Shown in pieces: positions 35,971-44,301 of a stretch of 59,276 nucleotides of DNA (its first letter is position 1; every line of letters starts with the position of its first letter). A model generated the notes under the pieces. The model searched no databases. It had not been told where the DNA came from and was given only the letters and a program-made list of their open reading frames with translations. The stretch covers positions 1 to 59,276 of the forward strand of contig JAGFNW010000047.1 in assembly GCA_017592665.1 (NCBI GenBank), given 5' to 3'. The translations under genes and the position numbers were made by a program. Source of the stretch: Streptosporangiaceae bacterium NEAU-GS5. GTDB lineage: Bacteria > Actinomycetota > Actinomycetes > Streptosporangiales > Streptosporangiaceae.

Positions 35971-37900
35971 GGCTCGTCGCGAGGCTTCCCCCGAGCGCGC
36001 GCAGCCGCCGCAGCGGCGACGACGTGCGGGGCGCCGGCTGCGGTCCGGACACGATCTCCGCCCGGCCGCCCCGGCCGACCCACAGCGTGAACCGCAGGTC
36101 GACCTCGCGCTCGGCCATCCGCAGCCGGGGCCGCCACACGCCAGGGCTGAGCCGGCCCTCGCCGCTGAGCCGGCGGATGGGGACCTTGGCCACCAGCTGT
36201 CCGGCCATCCGGCCCGGCACGCCCGGCTCGACCAGGGCCGGGACGACGACCGTGCGACGCCGCCCGCCGGCCTGCCGCAGCACCAGTTCGACGGCCGGTC
36301 CGCCGCTCGGCGGCACGTACGGCACGGGCACCGCCACCAGCAGGTGCCCGTCGCGGCGCACGACCGTGGTGGCGGCCGACACCAGCGCGATCGACTCGGG
36401 GAACGAGCGCGGCTCGACGCACACGCTCAACTCCCCCTTGCCGGTGAAATACGGGACCACGAGGCGGCGCGGGATGTCGGCCAGCACACCGGCGACGCTG
36501 CCCGGCGCGGTGGCGCGGCCCACGCGGCAGCGCCCGGGATGGACGCCGCGCATCCGCACGTGCACCTCCCACATGCCCGGTGGGAGCGGCATGCCGAGCG
36601 CCGCCGACCCGATGTCGAGCCGTGCCTGCCCGGCCGCCCACAGCCGCATCCTGCGGCCGTCGAGGCTGCGCTTGATCTCGCTGGAGACCGGCAGGAAGTA
36701 GGTGACGCCGGTGTCGGTGTGCCGTACGTAGACCTCCATCTTGACCTTGTCGACGGCGGAGGTGATGTCGGCCTCCGGGCGGCGCAGCACCGGGCCGAGG
36801 TCGACCGGCGGGTCCCACATCAGGCGGCCGCCCTCGAAGCGGAACCACAGCGGGCCGCCGTCACCGCGGACGATCTGCGCCGACAGATCCATGGTCAGGA
36901 TCGTGCCGTCCCAGCGGACGTCGGTGAGCGCCGACTGGAGCCGGATCCCGCGGGTCGCGCCGGCCAGGTCGAGCAGGTCCTCCAGCCGTCCGGCGCGGAG
37001 CAGGGCCGCCCTGGCGCGCAGGTGAACAGGCAGGTAGAGATCGTTTTCCCGGGGGAAGCGCTCGGCGGCGAACACCCGCAGCCGGTCGACCAGGGCCGCG
37101 CGCTGCTCCGGCGTGGCAGACTCGAACCGCCGCCCGCCGACACGGCGCAGCCCGAGCGCGCGGAACCAGTGCGCCTGGATCCGGTCACGCTGCTCGCCCG
37201 GCTCGGTGTGCGCCTCCACCGCGTCGAACAGCTCGCGCAGCCCCTCGGCCAGCGCCGCGCCGCCGGGCTCCTCCTCGGGCAGAGGCATGACATGGCAGGC
37301 CACCCGCCCGGCCTGCACGGCCACCACCTTCGCGGCGAGGTAGGCCTTCGTCACGAACACCTGCTCGGCCAACGCCCCCTCTCCGAAGCGCAGCCGCGCG
37401 GCCTGGACGAACTCGCGCCGGTAGAGCTTGTGCGCGGTCGGCAGCGTCAGCAGCCGGTCGCGCAGCACGTCGGCGCGCGGCCGGTCCTGCGCGAAGACCG
37501 TCAGCGGCGGCCCGCCGTCCTCGACCAGCCGCCCGACCAGCACGTCGGCGTCGGTGGCCAGGGCCATGTCGAGCATGTGCTCGAGCGCCGTGCGCTCCAG
37601 CCGGTCGCCCTGGTTCATGAGATAGACGTACGCGCCGCGAGCGACGGCCAGCCCGACATTGCGGCCGCGCGTGGGCGTGCCGCTGTGATCGAGGTGCAGG
37701 ACCCGGATGTTGGGCCGGACGGCCGAAACGGCGTCGAGCCGCTCGCGGGTCCCGTCCACGGACCCGTCATCCGCGAAGATGACCTCGTAGGATTCGGGCG
37801 GCATCGACTGCTCGAGCAGCGAGCGCACGCACGCGTCGAAGGCGTCGTCCATCGGTCTCGGATTGAGGACCGGGACTACGACGCTGACCTTGACCCCCAT
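35924..37900 (-). CDS. Glycosyltransferase family 2 protein, TarP/TarS-like architecture
   Basis: The 658-residue protein starts with a GT-A domain: VSVVVPVLNPRPM, SYEVIFADDGSVDGT, GTPTRGRNVGLAVARG and YLMNQGDRLE, where a DxD-like motif would be N-Q-G-D. A helical middle part follows, then a beta-rich C-terminal half (about 330-620) rich in VRxD, RLRM and similar strands, as in teichoic-acid glycosyltransferases with C-terminal carbohydrate-binding or trimerisation domains. It likely decorates a wall polymer in the cytoplasm, but donor and acceptor are unknown. A wall-associated transglycosylase-like gene lies next to it on the same strand. Confidence 0.8.
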   Translation of the reverse strand: MGVKVSVVVPVLNPRPMDDAFDACVRSLLEQSMPPESYEVIFADDGSVDGTRERLDAVSAVRPNIRVLHLDHSGTPTRGRNVGLAVARGAYVYLMNQGDRLERTALEHMLDMALATDADVLVGRLVEDGGPPLTVFAQDRPRADVLRDRLLTLPTAHKLYRREFVQAARLRFGEGALAEQVFVTKAYLAAKVVAVQAGRVACHVMPLPEEEPGGAALAEGLRELFDAVEAHTEPGEQRDRIQAHWFRALGLRRVGGRRFESATPEQRAALVDRLRVFAAERFPRENDLYLPVHLRARAALLRAGRLEDLLDLAGATRGIRLQSALTDVRWDGTILTMDLSAQIVRGDGGPLWFRFEGGRLMWDPPVDLGPVLRRPEADITSAVDKVKMEVYVRHTDTGVTYFLPVSSEIKRSLDGRRMRLWAAGQARLDIGSAALGMPLPPGMWEVHVRMRGVHPGRCRVGRATAPGSVAGVLADIPRRLVVPYFTGKGELSVCVEPRSFPESIALVSAATTVVRRDGHLLVAVPVPYVPPSGGPAVELVLRQAGGRRRTVVVPALVEPGVPGRMAGQLVAKVPIRRLSGEGRLSPGVWRPRLRMAEREVDLRFTLWVGRGGRAEIVSGPQPAPRTSSPLRRLRALGGSLATSLSERSSLRRAGSRPR

Positions 37901-37961
37901 GGGTGGCAGCGTGCCCCGGGCGTGCGGCGGGACCCGTCAGGCTTGCCGATCCCTGACCGGC

Positions 37962-38693
37962 TTAATACCAGCCGGTGGACTGGGAATGACCCCACGCGCC
38001 GCAGGGCGACTTGTAGCGGCCCGCGATGTAGCCGAGCCCCCACTTGATCTGGGTGGCCGGATTGGTCTGCCAGTCGGCCCCGGCGCTCGACATCTTGTGG
38101 CCGGGAAGCGCCTGCGGAATCCCGTACGCGCCGGAATAGCGGTTCATGGCGCGCTCGTTCCAGTGGCTCTCACGATCCCAGAGCTTCTCCAGACAGCCCC
38201 ACTCGTCGCCCCAGCCGCGATCTTCGGCCATCTGCTTGCCGATGGCCTTGTTGCTGCCCGGGTCGGGGCTGGAGCCGGACGGGAAGGCCACCGGATCGAA
38301 GCCGCCGCCGCCCGGGCTCGTCTTCACGATCTTGACGGGGTCGTCCAGCTTGGCGCCCTCACGCGTCTTCTCCAGCGCGTCCTTCTTCATGGCCACGACC
38401 GCGTGCGCCTTCAGGGAGTCGCTCTCCGGGTCGTTCGTGCCGAAGGGGTCGCCGCTGAGGATGCGCTCGACATCCTTCAGATTCAGCGGCTTGCCGTTGG
38501 CGGCCTGCTTCTCGTTCTCGATCGCGGTCTTGACCACATACGTGGTGCCCACTCCGATCAGGATGAACGTGACCCCGAGAATCGCGGCGCGCTTTGGTGT
38601 AAGCCAGCCTTGAGAGGTCCGCCGAGGGCGTGGCGGACGGGGCGAACGCTTCCTCTGTGACGGGCGTTCCCTCAGTTGCTGACCAGAACTCAC
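37962..38693 (-). CDS. Membrane-anchored transglycosylase-like (aggregation-promoting-factor C-domain) protein
   Basis: The GTG start at 38693 gives 243 residues: a very basic, Pro/Arg-rich cytoplasmic N-terminus, one transmembrane helix (about 35-55, AAILGVTFILIGVGTTYVV), a linker, and a lysozyme-like C-terminal domain. That domain has CLEKLWDRESHWNERAMN with the predicted catalytic Glu, SGAYGIPQALPG and QIKWGLGYIAGRY, ending GHSQSTGWY. Such proteins cleave peptidoglycan glycan strands outside the membrane. Upstream lie an inverted repeat and a consensus CRP-type site, so cAMP-receptor control is plausible. Confidence 0.85.
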   Translation of the reverse strand: MSSGQQLRERPSQRKRSPRPPRPRRTSQGWLTPKRAAILGVTFILIGVGTTYVVKTAIENEKQAANGKPLNLKDVERILSGDPFGTNDPESDSLKAHAVVAMKKDALEKTREGAKLDDPVKIVKTSPGGGGFDPVAFPSGSSPDPGSNKAIGKQMAEDRGWGDEWGCLEKLWDRESHWNERAMNRYSGAYGIPQALPGHKMSSAGADWQTNPATQIKWGLGYIAGRYKSPCGAWGHSQSTGWY

Positions 38694-38729
38694 GACCTAT
38701 GAGCTTGCCCTGACATGGGGGGTGGTCCG

Positions 38730-38753
38730 CAACCCAATCCATAGACCGGGTTG
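38730..38753 (-). promoter_or_regulatory. Inverted repeat in the leader of the transglycosylase-like gene
   Basis: CAACCC and GGGTTG form a perfect 6-bp inverted repeat with a 12-base spacer, 37-60 bases upstream of the GTG start at 38693. It may be an operator or a 5'-leader hairpin. No riboswitch family could be matched. Confidence 0.4.
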
Positions 38754-38800
38754 GTATCCCTTTGACCTAACCGCCGAGCTACATGGGCTTTCCCGCAGAA

Positions 38801-38816
38801 TGTGATTTTGGTCACA
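38801..38816 (-). promoter_or_regulatory. CRP/FNR-type binding site (TGTGA-N6-TCACA)
   Basis: TGTGATTTTGGTCACA is an exact TGTGA-N6-TCACA palindrome, the consensus of CRP proteins, including actinobacterial Crp. It lies 108 bases upstream of the transglycosylase-like gene and 129 bases upstream of the divergent response regulator. Actinobacterial Crp is known to act on peptidoglycan-hydrolase (rpf-type) genes, so the wall gene is the better candidate target. Confidence 0.6.
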
Positions 38817-38903
38817 CCCGTAGGGGCCCGCCCCTCGGACCCCCGCACCGAAGGGAGGACCGGTCCCAGCTTTGCCGGGTTTCATCCGGGTCAAGTACGA
38901 TGC

Positions 38904-38923
38904 ATGTCACTATTTCGTGACAT
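38904..38923 (+). promoter_or_regulatory. Perfect palindrome ATGTCAC-N6-GTGACAT before the response regulator
   Basis: Seven-base arms separated by TATTTC end 21 bases before the response-regulator ATG and cover the region where a -35 box would fall relative to the -10-like CATAAT. This position suits an operator for autoregulation or for another dimeric regulator. Confidence 0.55.
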
Positions 38924-38932
38924 AGCTCGGAA

Positions 38933-38938
38933 CATAAT
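38933..38938 (+). promoter_or_regulatory. Candidate -10 box of a leaderless promoter
   Basis: CATAAT resembles the -10 consensus and ends six bases before the A of the ATG at 38945, so transcription would start at or next to the start codon. No Shine-Dalgarno sequence is visible before that ATG, which agrees with a leaderless mRNA, common in actinomycetes. Confidence 0.45.
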
Positions 38939-38944
38939 GACCTG

Positions 38945-39619
38945 ATGGCCGGCATCCTCCTGGTCGAAGACGACCCCTCGGTACGTACGGGGCTGGAACT
39001 TGCGCTCGCCCGCCAAGGCCACTCCGTCACCGGCTACGCGACCGGTGAGGAGGCCCTCGACCATTTCCGCGCACGCCGGCCGGAGGTCGTGATCCTCGAC
39101 GTCATGCTCCCCGGGATCGACGGGGTCGAGGTGTGCCGGCGCATCCGCCGCATCGACTCGCTGCCGATCATCCTGCTCACCGCGCGCGGCGACGACCTCG
39201 ACGTGGTCGTCGGGCTCGAGGCGGGGGCCGACGACTACGTGGTCAAACCAGTCGAGCCGCGCGTCCTCGACGCGCGGATCCGCGCCATCCTCCGGCGCCT
39301 GGAGTCCGCCTCGGCCGACCGGATCACCTTCGGCGACCTGGTCGTGGACCGTGGCGCGCTGAAGGTGACGCTGGAAGGCCGCGAGATCCACCTCACCCCG
39401 ACGGAGCTGCGCCTGCTGCTGGAACTCGTCCGGCATCCCGGGCAGGTCCTCAACCGCCGCTACCTGCTGCGCGCGGTATGGGACCACACCCACGTCGCCG
39501 ACTCGCGCCTGGTGGACGCCTGCGTCCAGCGGATCCGCGCGAAAATCGAGCCGGTGCCGGCCGAGCCCGTCTTCATCCACACTGTTCGGGGGTTCGGATA
39601 CCGGTTCAGCCCGCCATGA
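38945..39619 (+). CDS. OmpR/PhoB-family response regulator
   Basis: The 224-residue regulator has a receiver domain (1-115) with acidic pair ED-D near residues 8-10, phosphoacceptor Asp in VVILDVMLPGIDG (about residue 51), LLTARGDD and the lysine in YVVKPVEPR. The C-terminal winged helix (about 125-224) has LTPTELRLLLELVRHPGQVLN and TVRGFGYRF. Its ATGA overlap with the histidine kinase gene shows they form a pair. A palindrome and a leaderless-type promoter lie immediately upstream. Confidence 0.96.
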   Translation: MAGILLVEDDPSVRTGLELALARQGHSVTGYATGEEALDHFRARRPEVVILDVMLPGIDGVEVCRRIRRIDSLPIILLTARGDDLDVVVGLEAGADDYVVKPVEPRVLDARIRAILRRLESASADRITFGDLVVDRGALKVTLEGREIHLTPTELRLLLELVRHPGQVLNRRYLLRAVWDHTHVADSRLVDACVQRIRAKIEPVPAEPVFIHTVRGFGYRFSPP

Positions 39620-41115
39620 CCGAGCAGGCGATGAGCATGGTGACCTGGCCTCGGGCGGAAACCAAGGCGCCGCGGAAGAACGACGGCCGGCGCACGGGCC
39701 TTCGCAGCCGGCTGGTCGTCACCTTCACCATCGTCGCCGTCATCGCATCCGCCATGGTGGCCGGCATCGGCTACCAACTCGTCCGCCGCGAGCTGCTGAC
39801 CCGCGCCACCACCAGCGCCATCGAGAACCTGCGCGACGGCCTCGACCGGATGACGCTCCCGGTCGGCACGAGCGACCTGCAGTGGCCCACCGACACCTCG
39901 GTCACCGACCAGGACCTGGCCGACGTCGCCGCCTCGCTCAGCGGGCCCGACCGTCAGGTGGTCCTGGAGTACGGCCGCCAGCCCCCGGTCCGCAGCGACC
40001 TGGACGGCTTCGAAGACGGCGACATCCCACCGGACGTACGCCTCGGGACCGAGACCGACCGGCTGGTGCACAAGACCCAGGAGATCAGGGGCGAGCCCGA
40101 GCTGGTGCTGGGCACCCGCATCTACCGGGAGGGCGCCAACGGCGCCAAGCTCTGGACCGGCATGAGCGTCTACGTCTTCGTGTCGCTGAAGAACGAGGAC
40201 CGCGTGCTCGGCAACCTGCGCACGGCCCTCGTCCAGGCCGGTCTCCTCACCCTCGTCATCGCGCTGAGCATCGCCCTGGTGTCGGCCCGTCAAGTGCTGC
40301 TTCCCGTACGGCGCCTGGGCGCGGCCGCCCAAGCCCTCGGATCGGGACGGCTGGACACCCGCCTGCCCGTCCACGGCCGCGACGAGCTGGCCGGGCTCAC
40401 GGAAACCTTCAACGAGACGGCGGTCGCCCTGGAACAAACCGTCTCCGAGCTGCGGACGCTGGAGGCCATGTCGCGAAGGTTCGTCGCCGACGTCTCCCAT
40501 GAGCTCCGGACACCGTTGACGACCATGACCGCGGTCACCGACATGCTCACCGAAGAGGCCGAGCAGCTGCCTCCAGACGCGGCCCAGGCCGTCCACCTGG
40601 TCGTACGGGAGATCAACCGACTGCGCGTGCTGGTCGAGCACCTGATCGAGGTGAGCCGCTTCGACTCGGGCGCGGCCGTGCTCTACCGCGAGACCGTCGA
40701 CGTGGGCGACGCGCTGGCCGACTGCCTGGAAGTGCGGGGCTGGGCGGACCAGGTGAAACTGACCGTCCCCATCGGCCTGGCCTTCGCCCTCGACCCACGG
40801 CGCTTCGACGTGATCGTGGCCAACCTCGTGGGCAACGCGCTCAGCCACGGCGCCCCGCCCGTGCTCCTCGACGCCGTCCTTCGTCCCAGCGGCCTGACCG
40901 TCACCGTACGCGACCATGGCGCCGGCATACCGCAGGACGCCATCGGCCACGTCTTCGAGCGCTTCTTCAAGGCCGGCGCCGGCCGGGCCCGCAGCGAAGG
41001 CAGCGGCCTCGGCCTGGCCATCGCCAAAGCCAACGCCGAACTCCACCACGGCACCATCTCCGCCCAGTCGGTCGACCCGGGCACCCTGTTCACGGTCTGG
41101 ATCCCCCGCCCATGA
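39616..41115 (+). CDS. Two-component sensor histidine kinase
   Basis: The 499-residue sensor has a cytoplasmic N-terminus, TM1 (LVVTFTIVAVIASAMVAGI, about 35-55), an extracytoplasmic sensor of about 145 residues, and TM2 (AGLLTLVIALSIALVSA). A HAMP segment follows (LPVRRLGAAAQALGSG). The kinase core has the H-box RFVADVSHELRTPLTT, N-box VIVANLVGNALSHG, G1 VRDHGAGIP and G2 GSGLGLAIAKAN. It phosphorylates the upstream-encoded regulator. It overlaps both neighbours by ATGA, so regulator, kinase and lipoprotein should be made together. Confidence 0.95.
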   Translation: MTEQAMSMVTWPRAETKAPRKNDGRRTGLRSRLVVTFTIVAVIASAMVAGIGYQLVRRELLTRATTSAIENLRDGLDRMTLPVGTSDLQWPTDTSVTDQDLADVAASLSGPDRQVVLEYGRQPPVRSDLDGFEDGDIPPDVRLGTETDRLVHKTQEIRGEPELVLGTRIYREGANGAKLWTGMSVYVFVSLKNEDRVLGNLRTALVQAGLLTLVIALSIALVSARQVLLPVRRLGAAAQALGSGRLDTRLPVHGRDELAGLTETFNETAVALEQTVSELRTLEAMSRRFVADVSHELRTPLTTMTAVTDMLTEEAEQLPPDAAQAVHLVVREINRLRVLVEHLIEVSRFDSGAAVLYRETVDVGDALADCLEVRGWADQVKLTVPIGLAFALDPRRFDVIVANLVGNALSHGAPPVLLDAVLRPSGLTVTVRDHGAGIPQDAIGHVFERFFKAGAGRARSEGSGLGLAIAKANAELHHGTISAQSVDPGTLFTVWIPRP

Positions 41116-41651
41116 CCACGCGGCGGCTGCTCGCGGCCCTCCTCGCGGCCGCGCTGCTGGCACCCCTCGCGGCCTGCGGCGTGGAGCCGAGCAACGCCAT
41201 CGACGCCGGCCCGGCGCCCGTCATCAGCCCCAAGGCGTCCCTCGTCACGGTCTTCCTGCTGAAAAGCGGCCGGCTGGTGCCCGTCCGGGTGTCGGCCGCC
41301 TCGCACTCACTCGACAACGTGATGCTGGCCCTGTTCGAGGCCGGCAAGCGCCGCGAGGGCGACCTCGGCACGGCCCTCGACGACGTGACGTACAACTCCG
41401 GCGAACTTGTGCCGTTCGACTTCAACACGCACGTGCGCAACGACCCGGGAAACACCTTCGGCTTCCGGCTGCGCCTCTCGGTGACCGGTGTCACGCCGCT
41501 CAGCCGAGCCGCGATGGCCCAGATGACCTGCACCGCCATCTGGCAACGCCACGACATCTGGGCCGTAGAAGTAACCCAAGCCTCCCGCTCCGGCGCCCTC
41601 ACCCACTATCCCGACCACGACTGCAAGACCTACTCCGACATCGCAGGCTGA
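41112..41651 (+). CDS. Lipoprotein encoded with the two-component system (GerMN-like possible)
   Basis: The 179-residue protein starts with a lipoprotein signal: TRR, a hydrophobic LLAALLAAALLAPLAAC stretch and lipobox cysteine at residue 22. After processing, the exported part contains LVTVFLLKSGRLVPV and a compact alpha/beta pattern suggestive of one GerMN-type domain, as in LpqB. A regulator-kinase-lipoprotein order also occurs in MtrAB-LpqB and CseABC, where the lipoprotein modulates the kinase; the same role is inferred here. It overlaps the kinase gene by four bases. Confidence 0.82.
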   Translation: MTTRRLLAALLAAALLAPLAACGVEPSNAIDAGPAPVISPKASLVTVFLLKSGRLVPVRVSAASHSLDNVMLALFEAGKRREGDLGTALDDVTYNSGELVPFDFNTHVRNDPGNTFGFRLRLSVTGVTPLSRAAMAQMTCTAIWQRHDIWAVEVTQASRSGALTHYPDHDCKTYSDIAG

Positions 41652-41655
41652 CATC

Positions 41656-42444
41656 GTGCTCTCGCCACGCGCCCAGCACTTCCTCACCACCACGGCCCGC
41701 TGGACGACCCCCACCTCAGTGCACGAAATCAGGCGCAGCCCTCGCGCCGTAGACGCCTCCGGCGCCCAGGTCGACGTGCCGGCTGGAGCCGTTTCCGCGA
41801 TGACCGACTTTGAGCTGGCATACGGCGGGCTCACGTATTCGCTGTGGAACCACGACATCGCGTTCGGGCTGGACAACGACCCGACGGTCTACCAGACGCC
41901 CGAAGGCTGGTCCTTCGTCGGAGGCCTCGACGGAGCCTGGGCCAACTCCATCGATGTCCTCCTCGACGGCCGTAGCGGGCTCACCCTGCCCGACGCGCCG
42001 CTCAGAATCCTCAACCGGAGCATCGACCAGCGCCTCGAATCCGACGCCCTCCTCGCGACCGTCTCCCGCTGGCCGCACGCGACCTGGCACATCCCCGCCC
42101 CCCGCGCCACGCCCCCGACGCTCGACGAGACGGTCCCCTCGGCCCTGATCGTCGAGAGGGCTTCGTCGGTCTCCGACACGCTCCCGCCCTTCGCCCCCGA
42201 AGCGTCCGGCCCCGGCGATCTCTGGTGGTACGACGAGACATCCGCGGTCCACCTCACGCTCCACGACTGGTGGACCCACCCCCACGACATCTGGACCGTC
42301 CGCGCCCTCAGCAAGAACCTCCACACACGCAACTACCTGATCGCCCGCCTCCCCTACGCCCTCCCCACCCACGCCTTCACCGCCACCATCTGGTGCCTCC
42401 TCTGCGACCACCACACCCCACCCGGCACCCCCTGCCCCGCCTGA
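41656..42444 (+). CDS. Hypothetical protein, 262 residues
   Basis: The GTG at 41656 begins four bases after the lipoprotein stop, so it is probably the fourth gene of that operon. The product has no signal peptide or transmembrane helix. It is Trp- and His-rich (SLWNHDIAFGLDNDP, GDLWWYDETSAVHLTLHDWWTHPHDIW) and carries two cysteines in IWCLLCDHH near the end, possibly metal-binding. I do not recognise the family. Codon composition remains GC-rich at third positions, which supports it being real. Confidence 0.65.
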   Translation: MLSPRAQHFLTTTARWTTPTSVHEIRRSPRAVDASGAQVDVPAGAVSAMTDFELAYGGLTYSLWNHDIAFGLDNDPTVYQTPEGWSFVGGLDGAWANSIDVLLDGRSGLTLPDAPLRILNRSIDQRLESDALLATVSRWPHATWHIPAPRATPPTLDETVPSALIVERASSVSDTLPPFAPEASGPGDLWWYDETSAVHLTLHDWWTHPHDIWTVRALSKNLHTRNYLIARLPYALPTHAFTATIWCLLCDHHTPPGTPCPA

Positions 42445-42580
42445 ACACCGATGCGATCACCGGCCTTCCACAACACCCATGACGGCGTCACCCCAACACA
42501 GCCTGGATCACCTGGAGCAATCGATCCAGAAGGAGCAAGGCGGAGATACGACGCGCGCGCCGCCAGACCACAGGATGCCC

Positions 42581-43443
42581 TCAGCCGCCCACCGGGCCTG
42601 ACGGACCAGGCTCGCGGCCGTACAGGTCGTCGAGCGACTGGCCGGCCAGCCGAATATGGGTCGCAGCGACCGACATGTCCTCCGTCAGCAGTGCGACTTC
42701 AGCCTGCGTAGGCGCAGGTCCGTGACCGGCCTCCCACAGCTCGAGCCGGGCCAACGGGCCGATCTTCTCCAGCCCCGTGGCCCGTTCCACGCGGGCAGCG
42801 CCGCAGCGCCGAGCTTCTTGACCAAAGTGATCGCGAAGACGCGCGGCAGCGGGTCGCACGTCGACGCCGAGAACAACAACTCGTCCGCCGCCTGTACGGG
42901 AGCCCGGGCGGCCAGCCAGCCGTCCACCTCAGTCCCCGAGTCGTCTTCCGCGCGGCCGGCCATGAGGGCCAGCAGGTCAGCGGCGCTCAGGTCTGGATCG
43001 GTCTGCGCCAGGTCCGCCTCGTCCATGCCGAACACATGGCCGACATGACGGCCCAGAGCGGTCAGCCTCACCGCCCCTTCCACCTGCTCGACGATGGCCC
43101 AGTCGAGCAGATACCGGAGCGCCTCATCGAAGGGATCGCCCTTGCGCAGCGACCGCTCGACAAAGGCCATGCCCGACCCGTGCTCCTGGAGCGCCGCCTT
43201 TATAAAGGCGGGCCGCAGCTCATCAGCCGGCCAGCAGTCCCGATCGGCCAGAACCTCCAGCAGGACCATGACGCACACGCCGCCACTGCCGACCGTCGCT
43301 TTGCCGTCTTCGTGCGAGACACACCCGGTGGCGCCGTCCCCCACCCATCCGACCAGTCGGCTGGAGGCGCCCAAACGGCGCGTTCGCGCCTCCTGCGCGC
43401 GCACGATCTTGGCAAGCTCAGAGAGCGAAACCGCATGCGTCAC
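42581..43443 (-). pseudogene. Hypothetical protein with a single-base frameshift
   Basis: The first frame (from 43443) gives SELAKIVRAQEARTRRLGA, a DPFDEALRYLLDWAIVEQVEG helix pair, and FAITLVKKLGAAALPAW, then turns to arginine-rich nonsense. The continuation is in the next frame: ERATGLEKIGPLARLELW, EAGHGPAPTQAEVALLTED and IRLAGQSLDDLYGREP, stopping at 42581. One inserted G at about 42790-42800 (GTGGAACGG to GTGGGAACGG) would restore a protein of roughly 285 residues. This is either a genuine pseudogene or a sequencing error. The family is not recognised. Confidence 0.6.
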
Positions 43444-44242
43444 ACCGGCACAGTAATTCCCCTCGAATGCTGCCCTGCCCCATGGCCGCCCCCCATACCA
43501 AGCGGCTATCGCACATGCCCCATCGCCCAGCGGAGGTTCCCACCCATCCCACCCGAATCTCCGGAATGTTGTGGAGGCCAGGAGTACGGCGCGATCGCGG
43601 CGTGAAGGGGGATGGGTGTGGAGGCCGGCCTACAGGAACGTGGCGCGCCCGCCGGACAGGCCTGGTCCGTGGAAAGCAACCAGCACGCCGGCCGCAGCAT
43701 CCAGCACCCGCAGCGCCTACGGACCCCGACCACGGCTACGGCCCGACACGGGTGCCCGCCGCCGTCACCATGCAGTACGGGGCCCGGCCGGTGCGGGGAT
43801 GAAAGCGAGGAGCGGAGGCGGACGGGCGGGACGGCGCGCTTAAGGCCCAGCGCAACCAACGCGCCCGACGAAGCGGCCGAAGGCCGGACACCAGAGCCCA
43901 GCCACAACGCGCGCCGGCCCGTCCGTCCGCCACAGCGCAACGCCCCACCAGCACCCCGGCACCGCAAGTCGCGGCGCAGGGCGAGGAGGGGCGGGCACCG
44001 GCGCGAGGTCCGCGAGGCGGGGGCGCAGAGGGGGGCGGGGAGTGCAGGGGCGGGGAGTGCGGGGTGCAAGGGTGGGGGTCCGATGGGGTGGGGAAGGCGG
44101 GGCAGGGCGGGAGGTGCGGGACGAAGCGGGAGGTGCGGGGCCCGCAGGGCGGGGGCGCGAGGCGGGGGTGCGGCGCGGGCGGGGGTGCGGCGAGGCGGAG
44201 ATGCGGGTGGGGCGGAGATGCGGGTGGGGCGGAAAGCAAGAG
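43444..44242. other. Gene-poor, G-rich stretch with short tandem repeats
   Basis: I see no convincing gene in these 800 bases. Long frames that cross it have no recognisable domains and only mirror the neighbouring phoH. From about 43980 the plus strand becomes extremely G-rich with many runs of three to five G. A 17-base unit GCGGAGATGCGGGTGGG is repeated in tandem at 44196-44212 and 44213-44229 with a partial third copy. Confidence 0.5.
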
Positions 44243-44273
44243 GGCCGGGGCGGTGGGAACCGCGCCCGGCCCG
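44243..44273 (-). terminator. Strong hairpin downstream of phoH
   Basis: GGGCCGGG-GCGGT and ACCGC-(G)-CCCGGCCC form a 13-bp stem with one bulged base and a GGGA loop, 29 bases past the phoH stop. The minus strand after it reads CTCTTGCTTTCC, only moderately T-rich, so it is a likely but not textbook terminator. Confidence 0.5.
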
Positions 44274-44301
44274 GGTGGTGGACCTGGAGGTCCGGTGGAC
44301 G

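Noticed and set aside
38724-38790. Possible tRNA-like sequence on the minus strand (GTAGCTCGGCGGTTAGG)
   Set aside because: It resembles a tRNA D-arm start but has no complementary D-stem 3' half, no T-loop GGTTCGAATCC and no acceptor stem pairing.
38694-38900. c-di-AMP (ydaO-type) riboswitch before the wall hydrolase gene
   Set aside because: Such riboswitches precede wall hydrolases in actinomycetes, but I could not match the conserved core blocks; only a simple inverted repeat and a CRP site are clear.
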